Of a stretch of 56,917 bases of DNA, positions 7,194 through 17,040 are shown in pieces. How positions within the stretch are numbered: position 1 is the first letter of the stretch; each line of letters starts with the position of its first letter. Under the pieces are notes generated by a model. It ran no database searches. It was not told the DNA's origin and worked only from the letters and a program-made list of their open reading frames with translations. Location: positions 1-56,917 of the forward strand of contig JBBISA010000022.1 of NCBI GenBank assembly GCA_037441525.1, read 5' to 3'. Source of the DNA: SKVR01 sp037441525 (GTDB taxonomy: Bacteria; Bacteroidota; Bacteroidia; Bacteroidales; UBA7960). Position numbers and translations under genes: made by a program.

Positions 7194-8459
7194 ATGGACT
7201 TGCGCAAAACCTTATTGATTCTTTCATTGTGTTTAGCTGCCCGGCTTGTGGAGGCGCAGCAACCCATTTCACTCAATGATTGTTACCAGAGGGCTCTATC
7301 CAACCATCCAATTGGAATTCAGGCCTCTGACCTGCAAAAAATTAATCAGTTGAACCAGCAGATATTGAATCCTGGCTGGCTGCCTCAACTTACCCTTAAT
7401 GCCCAGGCAACTTATCAGAGTGAAGTAATTGATATTGGTATCAGTCTTCCAGGCATTTCCCTTCCATCTCCAGCACGCGACCAATACAGAATTACCCTTG
7501 ATGTGCAACAAACCATATATGAAGGAGGCATGACCCGCCGGCAGATAGAACTTGCTGAAACCCGCAATAAGATTGAACAACAGGAACTCGAAGTGCAGAA
7601 ATACCCTGTGTTGGAACAGGTGAATCGCCATTTCTTTCAGCATTTTACCCTTTTGGAAAATCTGAACATTCTCCAGCTTACTATTGGTGAGATAGAACAG
7701 CGGTTGGCTGTTGTAGAGGCGGCTATTGCACACGGGGCTCAGTCGCCGGCCGCTGCATGGGCGCTAAAGGCAGAGTTGTTGAAACTGGACCAGACAAAAA
7801 AAGAACTACTTTGGGGTGTAGAATCAAATATTAAGATTCTTGAAATACTAACAGGTGAGGAGATCGGCTCTGAACAACTTAAATTACCAGGTGATAGAAT
7901 TTTGGTATTTAAAAGTTTGAAAAGGCCTGAACTTTCGTTTTTTGATCTGCAAAAGCAGAGTCTTCAGTCAGCGGCGCGCCTTGCATCAATTGCCAGGTTT
8001 CCGAGGGTAAGTGCCTTTGCTCAGGGAGGGTATGGCCGGCCTGGATTTAACCTTCTCAGCGATGAATTCGATTTCTTTTACATTGCGGGAATCCGTTTGA
8101 ACTGGAACATCTGGGACTGGCAAAAGACCCGCAATGAAAGGCAGATGCAATTGATACGAAGTGATATGGTGGACTCCCGCCGCTTATTTTTCGAGCAGAA
8201 TATAAATACTGCCATTACTGCCGTACAATCGCAAATAGGGCAACTGGAACAAGCCCTTGATGCCGATGCTGAAATAATCAGTATCCAGGAAAAAATAGTG
8301 GCTTCGGCAGGTTCGCAATTGCAAAACGGGGTAATAAACCCCGCCGAGTACCTTCATTATGTTAACGCGCTGGCTCAGGCACGCATAAGTCACGAACAAA
8401 AGAGAATAAAACTCCTGCAGGCAATTGCAGAATACAATATTATAACCGGAAATTATTAA
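7194..8459 (+). CDS. TolC-family outer membrane efflux protein
   Basis: The 421-residue protein has a signal peptide ending near VEAQ (residues 1-21). It then has the two repeated helical hairpin halves of the OEP family, with SLNDCYQRALSNHP at the start of the mature protein as in many TolC homologues. It forms the outer membrane channel for the pump encoded downstream. Spacing is 3 bp after TetR and 18 bp before the HlyD gene. The final motif IAEYNIITGNY is typical of Bacteroidota TolC proteins. Confidence 0.9.
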   Translation: MDLRKTLLILSLCLAARLVEAQQPISLNDCYQRALSNHPIGIQASDLQKINQLNQQILNPGWLPQLTLNAQATYQSEVIDIGISLPGISLPSPARDQYRITLDVQQTIYEGGMTRRQIELAETRNKIEQQELEVQKYPVLEQVNRHFFQHFTLLENLNILQLTIGEIEQRLAVVEAAIAHGAQSPAAAWALKAELLKLDQTKKELLWGVESNIKILEILTGEEIGSEQLKLPGDRILVFKSLKRPELSFFDLQKQSLQSAARLASIARFPRVSAFAQGGYGRPGFNLLSDEFDFFYIAGIRLNWNIWDWQKTRNERQMQLIRSDMVDSRRLFFEQNINTAITAVQSQIGQLEQALDADAEIISIQEKIVASAGSQLQNGVINPAEYLHYVNALAQARISHEQKRIKLLQAIAEYNIITGNY

Positions 8460-8477
8460 CTGAAAAAATATTGATTC

Positions 8478-9359
8478 ATGAAACAGTATTTTGTTCTCTC
8501 CATATTATTATTATCGGCTTTATCGGCTTGTAAAAACGGCGAAAGCCAGGCAGATGCCTGGGGTAATTTTGAAGTTCGCGAAACCATTATCTCAGCCCAG
8601 GTGGCAGGCAAACTGTTGTATCATATTGCAGAAAGGGGGCAGCTGGTTGATGCAGGAACCCTGGTGGGCCTGGTTGATACCACTAACCTTGCATTGAACC
8701 ACAAACTTATAGAAGTACGCAAACTGACCATACAAGCCCGTTTTGCTGATATTGACGCCAATATAGCCGTGCTGGGAATACAGAGGAATAATACTCAGCG
8801 GGAACTTGAACGGGCCCGCAGAATGTTGGCCGATCAGGCATCTACCCGGCAGATAGTTGACGAGCTGGAAGGGAAAGTAGCCCTTATTGATACACAAATT
8901 GAGGCGGCGAAAGTATCGCGCAATGCAGTCAGGGCCGAACTTCAGGCCTTGGATGCCCAGCTGGCAATTTCAAAAGAGCAATTGAATAACTGCTATATTA
9001 TAAATCCATTGCAGGGCACAGTGCTCGAAACCTACGCCAATTCTTACGAAATTGTGGGTGCCGGTAAACCGCTATACAAAATAGCCGACCTTTCAGTAAT
9101 GGACCTTAAAGTGTTTGTGAGCGGAAATCAGTTGTCGGGCATTTCCATTGGACAAAAAGTAACCGTTTTTTACGATGGTGAACAAGGAGAATTACAACAA
9201 CTGGAAGGGGTAGTAAACTGGATATCTTCAAGGGCAGAATTTACGCCCAAAACAATACAAACAAAGGAAGAACGTGTAAGTCAGGTATATGCTGTAAAAA
9301 TTAGTGTATCCAACGATGGAAGGCTGAAAATTGGAATGCCTGGTGAGGCAAAATTTTAA
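8478..9359 (+). CDS. HlyD/YbhG-like periplasmic adaptor lipoprotein
   Basis: This 293-residue membrane-fusion protein has a lipobox LSAC at residues 15-18. The lipoyl half-motif lies around residues 30-70 (VAGKLLYHIAERGQLVDAGTLVGLVDT). A long coiled-coil hairpin of about 75-175 follows, then the second lipoyl half (GTVLETYANSYEIVGAGKPLYKIADL) and a beta-barrel domain. It links the ABC transporter to the TolC channel. Domain order and length agree with E. coli YbhG. A 143-bp non-coding gap follows before the first ATPase gene, the largest within the operon. Confidence 0.9.
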   Translation: MKQYFVLSILLLSALSACKNGESQADAWGNFEVRETIISAQVAGKLLYHIAERGQLVDAGTLVGLVDTTNLALNHKLIEVRKLTIQARFADIDANIAVLGIQRNNTQRELERARRMLADQASTRQIVDELEGKVALIDTQIEAAKVSRNAVRAELQALDAQLAISKEQLNNCYIINPLQGTVLETYANSYEIVGAGKPLYKIADLSVMDLKVFVSGNQLSGISIGQKVTVFYDGEQGELQQLEGVVNWISSRAEFTPKTIQTKEERVSQVYAVKISVSNDGRLKIGMPGEAKF

Positions 9360-9502
9360 TTTGCCCGCTGCAGGCAGGATTGGTTTTGCACCGGCAGAGT
9401 CAATAATAGCCCCATAATCTTTGATTTATTATTAGCCCAGATAATGCACTTATAAAATGCCAGAACAGACAAACAGAACTTGTAATCCATCCAGTATAAA
9501 CC

Positions 9503-10435
9503 ATGGAGCCTGGTAACAACCACATAATCATCAGCAACATATCGCGGACATTTGGGAGTGTAAAAGCTTTGAACGACGTTAGTTTCGAAGTAAAACCTGG
9601 CGAATTATTCGGGTTGATAGGCCCTGATGGAGCAGGCAAAACCACCCTTCTTCGTATCATAACAACCTTGCTGCTACCCGATCGTGGCTCTGTAAAAATC
9701 GGGAAATTCGATTCAGTTAATGACTACAAGGCACTGCGGCGAATTCTGGGTTACATGCCTGGCAGGTTTTCACTGTATCATGATTTGAGTATTGAAGAAA
9801 ACCTGAATTTTTATGCAACAATCTTTAACCGGAAATTCGACCCGGATTTTGAACTGATCCGCGAAATATATGCACAACTAGCCCCCTTCAAGAATCGCCT
9901 TGCCGGAAAATTATCGGGCGGTATGAAACAAAAACTGGCTCTCTGTTGCGCCTTGATTCATAAGCCTGAAATATTGATTCTTGACGAACCCACCACAGGA
10001 GTAGATGCCCTTTCGCGCAGTGAGTTCTGGAAAATGCTAAATGGTTTGAAAAGGGAAGGCATCACCACCATGGTTTCCACGCCCTACATGGACGAGGCAA
10101 CACAATGCGACCGGGTGGTTTTAATGCAGAATGGTTCGGTACTTAGGATTGACTCACCCGGGAATATTGTTGATTCTTTTTTCAGAAAAATCATCACCAT
10201 CCGGACTCTGGATAATTACAAAATCATCAGGTTTTTAAGGGGTCATCAGGGCACGCATGCAGTATATCCTTTCGGGCAAAACATCCATTACATTCCTGAA
10301 AAATCATTTACAACTCCTGATACCCTGAAAGAAATTCTGGCAAAGGCCGGTTTTGAAAATTGCCTGATAAAGGAAGGCAATGCCAATATTGAAGATTGTT
10401 TTATGGAATTGATGTATCATGATACAGCCAGCTAA
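9503..10435 (+). CDS. ABC transporter ATPase, YbhF N-terminal-half-like
   Basis: This 310-residue nucleotide-binding subunit has Walker A GPDGAGKTT at 40-48, signature LSGGMKQ at 137-143 and Walker B LILDEPTTGVD near 158-168. The H-loop His is replaced by Pro194 in VSTPYMDEA, so its own ATP site is probably degenerate. In E. coli the two ATPase halves are fused as YbhF; here they are separate genes overlapping by 17 bp. It likely forms a heterodimer with the next protein and energises export by the two ABC-2 permeases. Confidence 0.9.
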   Translation: MEPGNNHIIISNISRTFGSVKALNDVSFEVKPGELFGLIGPDGAGKTTLLRIITTLLLPDRGSVKIGKFDSVNDYKALRRILGYMPGRFSLYHDLSIEENLNFYATIFNRKFDPDFELIREIYAQLAPFKNRLAGKLSGGMKQKLALCCALIHKPEILILDEPTTGVDALSRSEFWKMLNGLKREGITTMVSTPYMDEATQCDRVVLMQNGSVLRIDSPGNIVDSFFRKIITIRTLDNYKIIRFLRGHQGTHAVYPFGQNIHYIPEKSFTTPDTLKEILAKAGFENCLIKEGNANIEDCFMELMYHDTAS

Positions 10436-11165
10436 GCCCCCTATAATAAGCGCCCGGAATATGGTGAAGAAATTTGGCAGTTTTACTGCCAACGACCATC
10501 TTGATTTTGATGTGTATGAAGGTGAGATTTTTGGTTTTTTGGGGGCTAACGGCGCAGGAAAAACCACAGCCATGCGGATTTTGTGTGGATTGATAACACC
10601 CACTTCGGGTCAGATATCGGTGGCGGGGTTCGATGTTTACCACAAGGCCGAAATGATTAAGAAGAATATTGGTTATATGAGCCAGAAATTCTCTCTTTAT
10701 GAAGACCTTACGGTATGGGAGAATATTCGGTTCTTTGCCGGAATATATGGCATGCCATACCCTGAGATAAAGGCGAAAGCTCAGCAATTGCTTCAGCGGC
10801 TTGGTTTAGAACATGCCCGTAATAAGCGTATTGTTGCGCTTCCGTTGGGATGGCGGCAAAAACTGGCCTTTTCAATTGCAATTTTTCATCAACCCAAAAT
10901 TGTGTTTCTCGACGAGCCCACCGGTGGAGTAGACCCGGTTACCCGCCGTCAATTCTGGGAAATGATTTACGAAACGGCCTACACCGGAACCACTATATTT
11001 GTAACAACTCATTATATGGACGAAGCCGAATACTGCGACCGCGTTTCCATCATGACCGATGGCCGCATTGTTGCCCTTGGTTCTCCGGAGCAGCTAAAAA
11101 TAAGTTACCAGGCAAAATCTATCGATGAAGTATTCAGAAAAATTGCCCGGAATGTGGAAGCGTAA
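10419..11165 (+). CDS. ABC transporter ATPase, YbhF C-terminal-half-like
   Basis: This 248-residue ATPase has Walker A GANGAGKTT at 42-50, Walker B VFLDEPTGGVD at 162-172 and the H-loop His198 in VTTHYMDEA. Its signature is LPLGWRQ (141-147) instead of LSGGQ. The pattern complements the upstream subunit, which has a good signature but no H-loop His, so one composite site should be canonical and the other degenerate. The start overlaps the previous gene by 17 bp, which implies coupled translation. The permease genes follow after 63 bp. Confidence 0.9.
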   Translation: MIQPAKPPIISARNMVKKFGSFTANDHLDFDVYEGEIFGFLGANGAGKTTAMRILCGLITPTSGQISVAGFDVYHKAEMIKKNIGYMSQKFSLYEDLTVWENIRFFAGIYGMPYPEIKAKAQQLLQRLGLEHARNKRIVALPLGWRQKLAFSIAIFHQPKIVFLDEPTGGVDPVTRRQFWEMIYETAYTGTTIFVTTHYMDEAEYCDRVSIMTDGRIVALGSPEQLKISYQAKSIDEVFRKIARNVEA

Positions 11166-11228
11166 ATCCTGAATTGTAGATTAACTAAAAACGCAAACAA
11201 CCATTTTCAAAATTCTGTCAGCATCATT

Positions 11229-12335
11229 ATGTCTCCTTTCCTTGGTTTTGTTAAAAAAGAATTCATTCATATTGTCCGCGATTTGCGGAGCATGATGATT
11301 CTGTTTGGAATTCCTGTTGTGCAGATATTGCTTTTTGGCTTTGTGCTTACCAACGAGATTAAGGATGCTAAAATTGCCATTCTTGACCATTCAAAGGATG
11401 AAATAACCAGCCAGATTAGCCAGAAACTTACGGCATCGGGCTATTTTAAACTGGTGGCAAATATCGGTTCAGAAACAGAGATTGAACCCCTGTTCAGGAG
11501 TGGGGAAGCGCGTCAGGTAATTGTTTTTGAACACGGTTTTGGCGAAAAGCTGGTGCGCGATAAAACGGCCAGGGTACAAATTATTGCCGACGCTTCAGAC
11601 CCAAATATGGCCAATATGGTAGCCAGTTATGCCCGTGCAATTATTTCTGATTATGCCACAGGTCTCAACCTTACCACAAAACCACCCATCGTCATCGACC
11701 AGCAGGTACGGATGCTCTACAATGCAGAGTTGAAAGGGGTTTACATGTTTGTGCCCGGCACCATGGCATTGATACTGATGCTTCTTTCGGCCATGATGAC
11801 CTCTATTTCCATTGCCCGCGAAAAGGAACAGGGTACTATGGAAGTACTGCTGGTATCGCCACTGAAACCCTTTCAGATTGTATTGGGAAAGGTTACTCCA
11901 TATATTGGTATGGCCTTTATAAATGCTTTGGTGATTATTTTGCTGGGTGTACTTGTGTTTGGCATGCCGGTATTGGGTAGCCCTGCATTACTGCTGGCCG
12001 TAAGCCTGCTTTTTATATGCATGGCACTTTCGCTGGGTATTTTTATTTCTACCATGGCACATTCACAGCAGGTGGCCATGTTTATATCAATGCTCGCCCT
12101 GTTGCTTCCTACCATGTTGTTGTCGGGATTTATTTTTCCCATAGAGAATATGCACTGGATATTGCAGGGTATATCGCACGTAATCCCTGCCAGGTACTTT
12201 ATCATAATCATTAAAAACATTATGATTAAAGGAGCCGGATTTGCTTTTGTATGGAAAGAGATTCTGGTGCTGGCACTGATGACGATTGTTTTGCTGACGC
12301 TGAGTGTGAAAAAGTTCAAAATCCGTTTGGAGTAA
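11229..12335 (+). CDS. ABC-2 type permease (YbhS-like)
   Basis: This 368-residue membrane protein has the layout of the ABC-2/YhgE-type exporter permeases: one N-terminal transmembrane helix (GIPVVQILLFGFVLT), a periplasmic domain of about 130 residues, and a block of five helices from about residue 175. The intracellular coupling motif SIAREKEQGTMEVLLVSPL precedes those helices. It pairs with the next permease, 3 bp downstream, to form the export pore of the efflux system. The substrate is unknown; related systems export drugs or organic cations. Confidence 0.88.
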   Translation: MSPFLGFVKKEFIHIVRDLRSMMILFGIPVVQILLFGFVLTNEIKDAKIAILDHSKDEITSQISQKLTASGYFKLVANIGSETEIEPLFRSGEARQVIVFEHGFGEKLVRDKTARVQIIADASDPNMANMVASYARAIISDYATGLNLTTKPPIVIDQQVRMLYNAELKGVYMFVPGTMALILMLLSAMMTSISIAREKEQGTMEVLLVSPLKPFQIVLGKVTPYIGMAFINALVIILLGVLVFGMPVLGSPALLLAVSLLFICMALSLGIFISTMAHSQQVAMFISMLALLLPTMLLSGFIFPIENMHWILQGISHVIPARYFIIIIKNIMIKGAGFAFVWKEILVLALMTIVLLTLSVKKFKIRLE

Positions 12336-12338
12336 ATT

Positions 12339-13454
12339 ATGAGAACCATTGTATTTATATTGCAAAAGGAGTTTATCCAGATATTTCGCAACAAAACAAT
12401 GCTGCCGCTGATTTTTGTTTTGCCGGTGGTTCAGTTGCTGATACTGGTAAATGCAGCTACCCTCGAAATGAAGAACATCAATCTGGTAGTAGTAAACCAC
12501 GATATGAGTGCTACATCGCAACAATTGGTTTCAGGGTTTGAAGGCTCCCGGTTTTTCAAAGTCCGGTACGAGCAAACTGAAAATGTAGCTCTCAATGCTT
12601 TGGTTGATAACAGCGCCAGGGCCGTTTTGGTGATTCCTGCGGGGTTTGAAAAGGAACTCATCCGCGAAAACAAAGGTTCTGTTCAGCTGCTGGTCAATGC
12701 CATCGATGGTATGGTGGCAGGATTGATAAATGTTTATGCAGGAAATATTATCAGCACTTTTCATCAGAATCTTATTGTTGAATGGTTGAACCCTGCGGCC
12801 CAGACCACTACGTTGCCGATTGATATATCGCATCGGTTCTGGTATAACCCTAATCTTACCTATTCCATATATATGGTACCTGGCATTTTGGTTATACTGG
12901 TAACGGTTATAGGGATGTTTCTTACAGCCATCAATATTGTACGTGAAAAGGAGCTGGGAACCATTGAGCAAATAAACGTAACCCCAATAAAAAAGTATCA
13001 GTTTATTATTGGTAAACTTATTCCGTTTCTTATAATTGCCCTGTTCGAACTGGCATTTGGCCTTACATTAGGACGACTGGTTTTCGGCTTGCCCATGCTT
13101 GGCAGCCTTTGGTTGTTGTTTCTGGTTGCATTTGTCTATCTGTTGGTTGCACTTGGGCTTGGGTTGCTGCTTTCGGCAATTTCATCCACACAACAACAGG
13201 TCATGTTCACCATTTTCTTTTTTCTGCTCATGTTTATCCTTATGAGTGGAATTTTTACCCCAACCGAAAGCATGCCCCAGTGGGCTCACACAATCAACAT
13301 CATCAATCCTTTTAAATATTTCATGCAGGCCAACCGGATGATTTTGCTAAAGGGTTCAGGCTTGCAGGATGTGGCAGGCGAGCTCAGGGCGCTGAGTATT
13401 TATGCTGCCATTGCCCTTGGTTTTGCGGTGTGGCGCTACAGGAAAACAGTGTAG
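12339..13454 (+). CDS. ABC-2 type permease (YbhR-like)
   Basis: This 371-residue paralogue of the preceding permease has the same topology: an N-terminal helix (MLPLIFVLPVVQLLIL), an external domain and five C-terminal helices. Its coupling segment is NIVREKELGTIEQINVTPI. The start ATG lies 3 bp after the previous stop. It is the last gene of the TetR-controlled unit; the next gene begins 204 bp later. A perfect 15-nt palindrome at 13530-13544 lies in that gap. Confidence 0.88.
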   Translation: MRTIVFILQKEFIQIFRNKTMLPLIFVLPVVQLLILVNAATLEMKNINLVVVNHDMSATSQQLVSGFEGSRFFKVRYEQTENVALNALVDNSARAVLVIPAGFEKELIRENKGSVQLLVNAIDGMVAGLINVYAGNIISTFHQNLIVEWLNPAAQTTTLPIDISHRFWYNPNLTYSIYMVPGILVILVTVIGMFLTAINIVREKELGTIEQINVTPIKKYQFIIGKLIPFLIIALFELAFGLTLGRLVFGLPMLGSLWLLFLVAFVYLLVALGLGLLLSAISSTQQQVMFTIFFFLLMFILMSGIFTPTESMPQWAHTINIINPFKYFMQANRMILLKGSGLQDVAGELRALSIYAAIALGFAVWRYRKTV

Positions 13455-13529
13455 GTATAAATTGAACTGCTGTAAGTATTGATTGCTTATCAATAAAGAC
13501 AACCCCTGACATTCAGATTGTCCTATTCT

Positions 13530-13544
13530 GAACAATAATTGTTC
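13530..13544. promoter_or_regulatory. Perfect 15-nt palindrome upstream of the FtsX/MacB permease
   Basis: GAACAAT-A-ATTGTTC has 7-bp arms around one base. It lies 115 bp before the permease gene and has no U-run on either side, so an operator is more likely than a terminator. Confidence 0.35.
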
Positions 13545-13658
13545 GAAGTTGAACCATTCATTATCTGCCGGATAATGTGTAAAATATTCATGATTAAAAG
13601 ATTGGAACAATCGGCACAATATTTCGTTAAATAAGGGAAAACACAGAATTTAACGGCC

Positions 13659-16067
13659 ATGCTGCTATACTACATCCGGTTAGCAATCAGGAATCTGAAT
13701 ATTAAAGCGGGTTTTTATGTTATCAACATTTCGGGGCTTGCCATTGGTTTGGCGGCCATGCTTCTCATTAATCATTATGTGAGGTTTCACAGAAGTTTTG
13801 ATACATTCAGACCCGACAGCGACCGGATTTACCGTGTTATTTATTCCCGGTGGTCTGATGAAGGTGGCGATATGGTTGAATTTGCATCGGCAACACCTAT
13901 TATTGGGCGGGCCATGCTCGAAAACTTTCCCGAAGTGGAACAGCAGGGACAGGCTTTTCGCCAGGAAGGGATTTTTTCATACCAAAATCTGCATTTCGAA
14001 GAAACCCGGTCGTTTTATGCCGAGAATGAACTGATTCATCTGCTGGGCATCCATATTATTGAAGGAGAAAAAGACTTTATTCTCGACCTGCCAGGGAAAA
14101 TGGCAATTTCGCGAAGTACTGCATTGAAATATTTTGGCAGTGAACCCCCTATTGGCCGTATAATGTATTTCAATAACACTACCCCGTTCGAAGTGGTGGC
14201 TGTTTTCGAAGACTGCCCGCCCAACACACACTTCAGGGCCGATATATTGCTTTCGATGCAGGAGTGGAAACAACAGAATCCGGAAATATTTCTTTACGGA
14301 TATATTTACAGCGGGTTCTACAACTACGTGAAACTAAAGCCAGGCAGTTACCCGAAGGAAGTTGACCGGAAACTTGCGGATTATGTGGATGAGGTGTATG
14401 GCGAAGCCCTGGCTCAGGGTCGCATAAAAATGGGGTTTAAACTTCAGCCAATTGAAGATATCCATTTATACTCCAACCTTATGCACGAGCTGGAGCCCAA
14501 TGGCGATGTAACATCTATACGTTTGCTGAAGATTGTAGCCTGGTTTATTCTGGTAATTGCCTGGGTCAACTTTTTCAACCTTTCTACCATCACATCCATG
14601 AAGCGAACCCGCGAAATAACCATCAGGAAGGTTACAGGAGCAACACGATGGCAACTAATGGCACAATTGCTTGTTGAATCGGTGCTGGTAAATATGATTG
14701 CTATATTGTTCGCCCTGTTTATTTTCGAGAGTGCAGCACCCTGGTTTCTCCGTTTTGCCGGATTACCAGACCTTGCAATGGTATGGAACCAAACATGGGT
14801 GTACTGGATGCTTTTTCTGGCTTTGGTTGCCGGCACTGCATCATCGGGTATTTATACAGCAGCGGGCATTCCGGTTTCAAGGCTCGCCGATCAGCTGAAA
14901 GGAATAACACTTGGGGTTAAGGGGCGTAAAACCATCCGCCAGTTGCTGGTAACCCTTCAATTTATTATCGCTATCGGACTGATTGCTGCCACAACGGCAA
15001 TCTATAATCAGTACAGGCTGATTTCGTCCACTCCGCTGGGCTTCAACCCCGAACACAAACTCGTTATTTCATCACCGTTGGTTACTGATACTGCATCGCT
15101 CAGTAAGCTCATTTCTCTGAAAAATGAATTATCAGCCATACAAGGATTTGGTGGGGCTGCATTTTCTTCGGTAATACCAGGCAAACCCAATATATACAAC
15201 CGCGGGGGGGTATATATAAAAGGGCAAGACCCCACATCAGGAAAAAATTACCGCATAACCGAGGCCGATGAAGATTTTTTCAGATTGCTGGAAATTGAAA
15301 TGATAGCAGGGGAAGGATTTGCCGGAAATCGTGCCATTGATCGCAACAGAGTCATGTTAAACAGAAGTGGCGCAAGGTGGATGGGATTTAGCAATCCGGA
15401 CGAAGCCATAGGCAGGCAAATAGTGCTTGAACGAGAGGAGTATACCATTGCAGGGGTAACCGACGATTTCCACCAGCTTTCGCCCAGTCAGTCCATCGAA
15501 CCGCAGATTTTCAGGTCGCCCCGCCGGTACAGAGGGTATATAACCGTTGATACAGGCAATACACAGCCAGCTTTTGCAATAGCAGTTACCCAAAGGGTCT
15601 TTGAAGATATATTTCCCACAAGCCCTTTCAGCTATTTCTTTCTCGAAGAGTTTTACAACAGCCAGAATCTGGGCGAAAAGCGTTTTGGAATGGTATTTTT
15701 GCTGTTTTCGGTTCTGGTAATAATCATTACCATACTGGGGCTTATGGGATTGTCGGCCTACACTGCAGCACAAAAGCGCAAGGAGATTGCCATAAGGAAA
15801 GTTCTGGGGGCATCGCCGGTGCAGGTCTTCACCCTTATGTTCAGAGAGTATATAGTGTTGTGGGCAGTTAGCGCAGCAATTGCGCTGCCGGTAGCCTGGT
15901 ATTTTATCGATAACTGGCTTTCAGCCTTTGCCATCCGCATAGAACCAGGCTATGGGTTTTATTTCCTGCCTCTTTTCACCGTGTTGCTGGTGGCAATAAC
16001 CACAGTATTCATGCTTTCATTAAGGGTAATAAGGCTCAATCCATCCGAAACCATACGGGCAGATTAA
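13659..16067 (+). CDS. MacB/FtsX-type ABC transporter permease
   Basis: This 802-residue protein has the two-module layout common in Bacteroidota: helix, MacB-type periplasmic domain, FtsX domain of three helices, then a second periplasmic domain and FtsX domain. The N-terminus shows AIRNLNIKAGFYVINISGLA. The coupling motifs RTREITIRKVTGATRWQL (middle) and KRKEIAIRKVLGASPVQV (C-terminal) precede the helix clusters. Such permeases work in mechanotransmission or lipoprotein/peptide export with a separate LolD/MacB-type ATPase, which is not encoded here. It may or may not be cotranscribed with the efflux operon 204 bp upstream. It converges on the M48 gene. Confidence 0.88.
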   Translation: MLLYYIRLAIRNLNIKAGFYVINISGLAIGLAAMLLINHYVRFHRSFDTFRPDSDRIYRVIYSRWSDEGGDMVEFASATPIIGRAMLENFPEVEQQGQAFRQEGIFSYQNLHFEETRSFYAENELIHLLGIHIIEGEKDFILDLPGKMAISRSTALKYFGSEPPIGRIMYFNNTTPFEVVAVFEDCPPNTHFRADILLSMQEWKQQNPEIFLYGYIYSGFYNYVKLKPGSYPKEVDRKLADYVDEVYGEALAQGRIKMGFKLQPIEDIHLYSNLMHELEPNGDVTSIRLLKIVAWFILVIAWVNFFNLSTITSMKRTREITIRKVTGATRWQLMAQLLVESVLVNMIAILFALFIFESAAPWFLRFAGLPDLAMVWNQTWVYWMLFLALVAGTASSGIYTAAGIPVSRLADQLKGITLGVKGRKTIRQLLVTLQFIIAIGLIAATTAIYNQYRLISSTPLGFNPEHKLVISSPLVTDTASLSKLISLKNELSAIQGFGGAAFSSVIPGKPNIYNRGGVYIKGQDPTSGKNYRITEADEDFFRLLEIEMIAGEGFAGNRAIDRNRVMLNRSGARWMGFSNPDEAIGRQIVLEREEYTIAGVTDDFHQLSPSQSIEPQIFRSPRRYRGYITVDTGNTQPAFAIAVTQRVFEDIFPTSPFSYFFLEEFYNSQNLGEKRFGMVFLLFSVLVIIITILGLMGLSAYTAAQKRKEIAIRKVLGASPVQVFTLMFREYIVLWAVSAAIALPVAWYFIDNWLSAFAIRIEPGYGFYFLPLFTVLLVAITTVFMLSLRVIRLNPSETIRAD

Positions 16068-16094
16068 GAGAAAACAATCAATAGAATTGCTGAA

Positions 16095-16901
16095 TCAGGG
16101 CAGCTTGCTCTTAAATTGTTGATACCTTTCGGTAAACAGATTGCCTGTTTTGCCACCCAGTTTGGTATGCCATTCATTTATAGCAGTTATGCGGTCTTTA
16201 TCAGGGGGGTGGGTTTTGAAGTATACCATCCAGCCTGGTGTGGGTTCGGAATTTATTTTCTGGAAGAAATAAGACACACCACGTGAGTCGATTTCAGTAG
16301 GGTACAAATATTTTACGGCAAACTCGTCGGCTTCGAACTCATCCTGACGGCTAAAGGCAAGGGCAGAGCCGGCAACGGCCAGGTCGGCAAGTATCTGTTT
16401 CGTAAGTGTAGGGTTGCTTCCCAGCAATAGTGAAGCTACAATCTGGAAACCATAGATTTTGGTAAGACGGTTTGTTGAATGGCGCCGGTCGGCATGGGCA
16501 ATTTCGTGGGCCATAACACCGGCAAGTGAAGCCTCATCATCGAGAAACTTTATGAGACCTGTGTAATAGAAAGTGTTGCCTCCGGGGATGGCAAAAGCAT
16601 TGAAAACGTCTTTATCGATAATATAGATGTCCCAGTTGAAACGGTCTTTAAACCGAATATTGCCCGAAGCAAGTATTTCATTACGTATGCGGTTTACATA
16701 GGCATAAGCTTCGGGATGCTGGGTTTTGCTCAGGATGGGATATTCGGTGGGATTGCCCAGGATTTCCTGTGTAAGTTGTTCGCCCATGGCAATGTCATCT
16801 TCCACCGAAAAAACATTTACTTTCCCATCGTCGCAGGAGGTGAAGGAGATAGCCAGCAGAGCAAGCAGTGCCACCAGAGGGAGTCTTATTAATTTCTTCA
16901 T
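16095..16901 (-). CDS. M48 family zinc metalloprotease, lipoprotein
   Basis: The start is taken at ATG 16901, because the following residues form a good signal peptide with lipobox SFTSC; an open frame continues 29 codons upstream without signal features. The zinc motif HEIAH lies in MAHEIAHADRRHSTN, and the third ligand Glu in DEFEADEFAVKYLYP. These define the M48 peptidase domain as in LoiP/BepA. It is likely a periplasmic protease in envelope protein quality control. No TPR repeats follow, unlike BepA. The gene ends 27 bp from the convergent FtsX/MacB permease gene. Confidence 0.9.
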   Translation of the reverse strand: MKKLIRLPLVALLALLAISFTSCDDGKVNVFSVEDDIAMGEQLTQEILGNPTEYPILSKTQHPEAYAYVNRIRNEILASGNIRFKDRFNWDIYIIDKDVFNAFAIPGGNTFYYTGLIKFLDDEASLAGVMAHEIAHADRRHSTNRLTKIYGFQIVASLLLGSNPTLTKQILADLAVAGSALAFSRQDEFEADEFAVKYLYPTEIDSRGVSYFFQKINSEPTPGWMVYFKTHPPDKDRITAINEWHTKLGGKTGNLFTERYQQFKSKLP

Positions 16902-17040
16902 ATCATTGGGCTTTAATGGGTCAGACAATAATCGTATTGATTTTAGCGGCAAATTTACAAAATAATCGGGTTGAAAAGGATTGCACAAAACAACGGTTTT
17001 GGCTCATCTTTGTTTTATACAGGCTGTGTAGCATAAAATA

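Noticed and set aside
10419..10435. Possible frameshift splitting a fused YbhF-type ATPase
   Set aside because: Each half has its own start and complete Walker A and B motifs, and the overlap fits coupled translation of separate genes.
11873..12524. Antisense open frames over the ABC-2 permease genes
   Set aside because: They lie opposite clear membrane protein genes with intact motifs and look like shadows.
16902..16988. 29-codon N-terminal extension of the M48 protease
   Set aside because: It would bury the signal peptide and lipobox that start at 16901.
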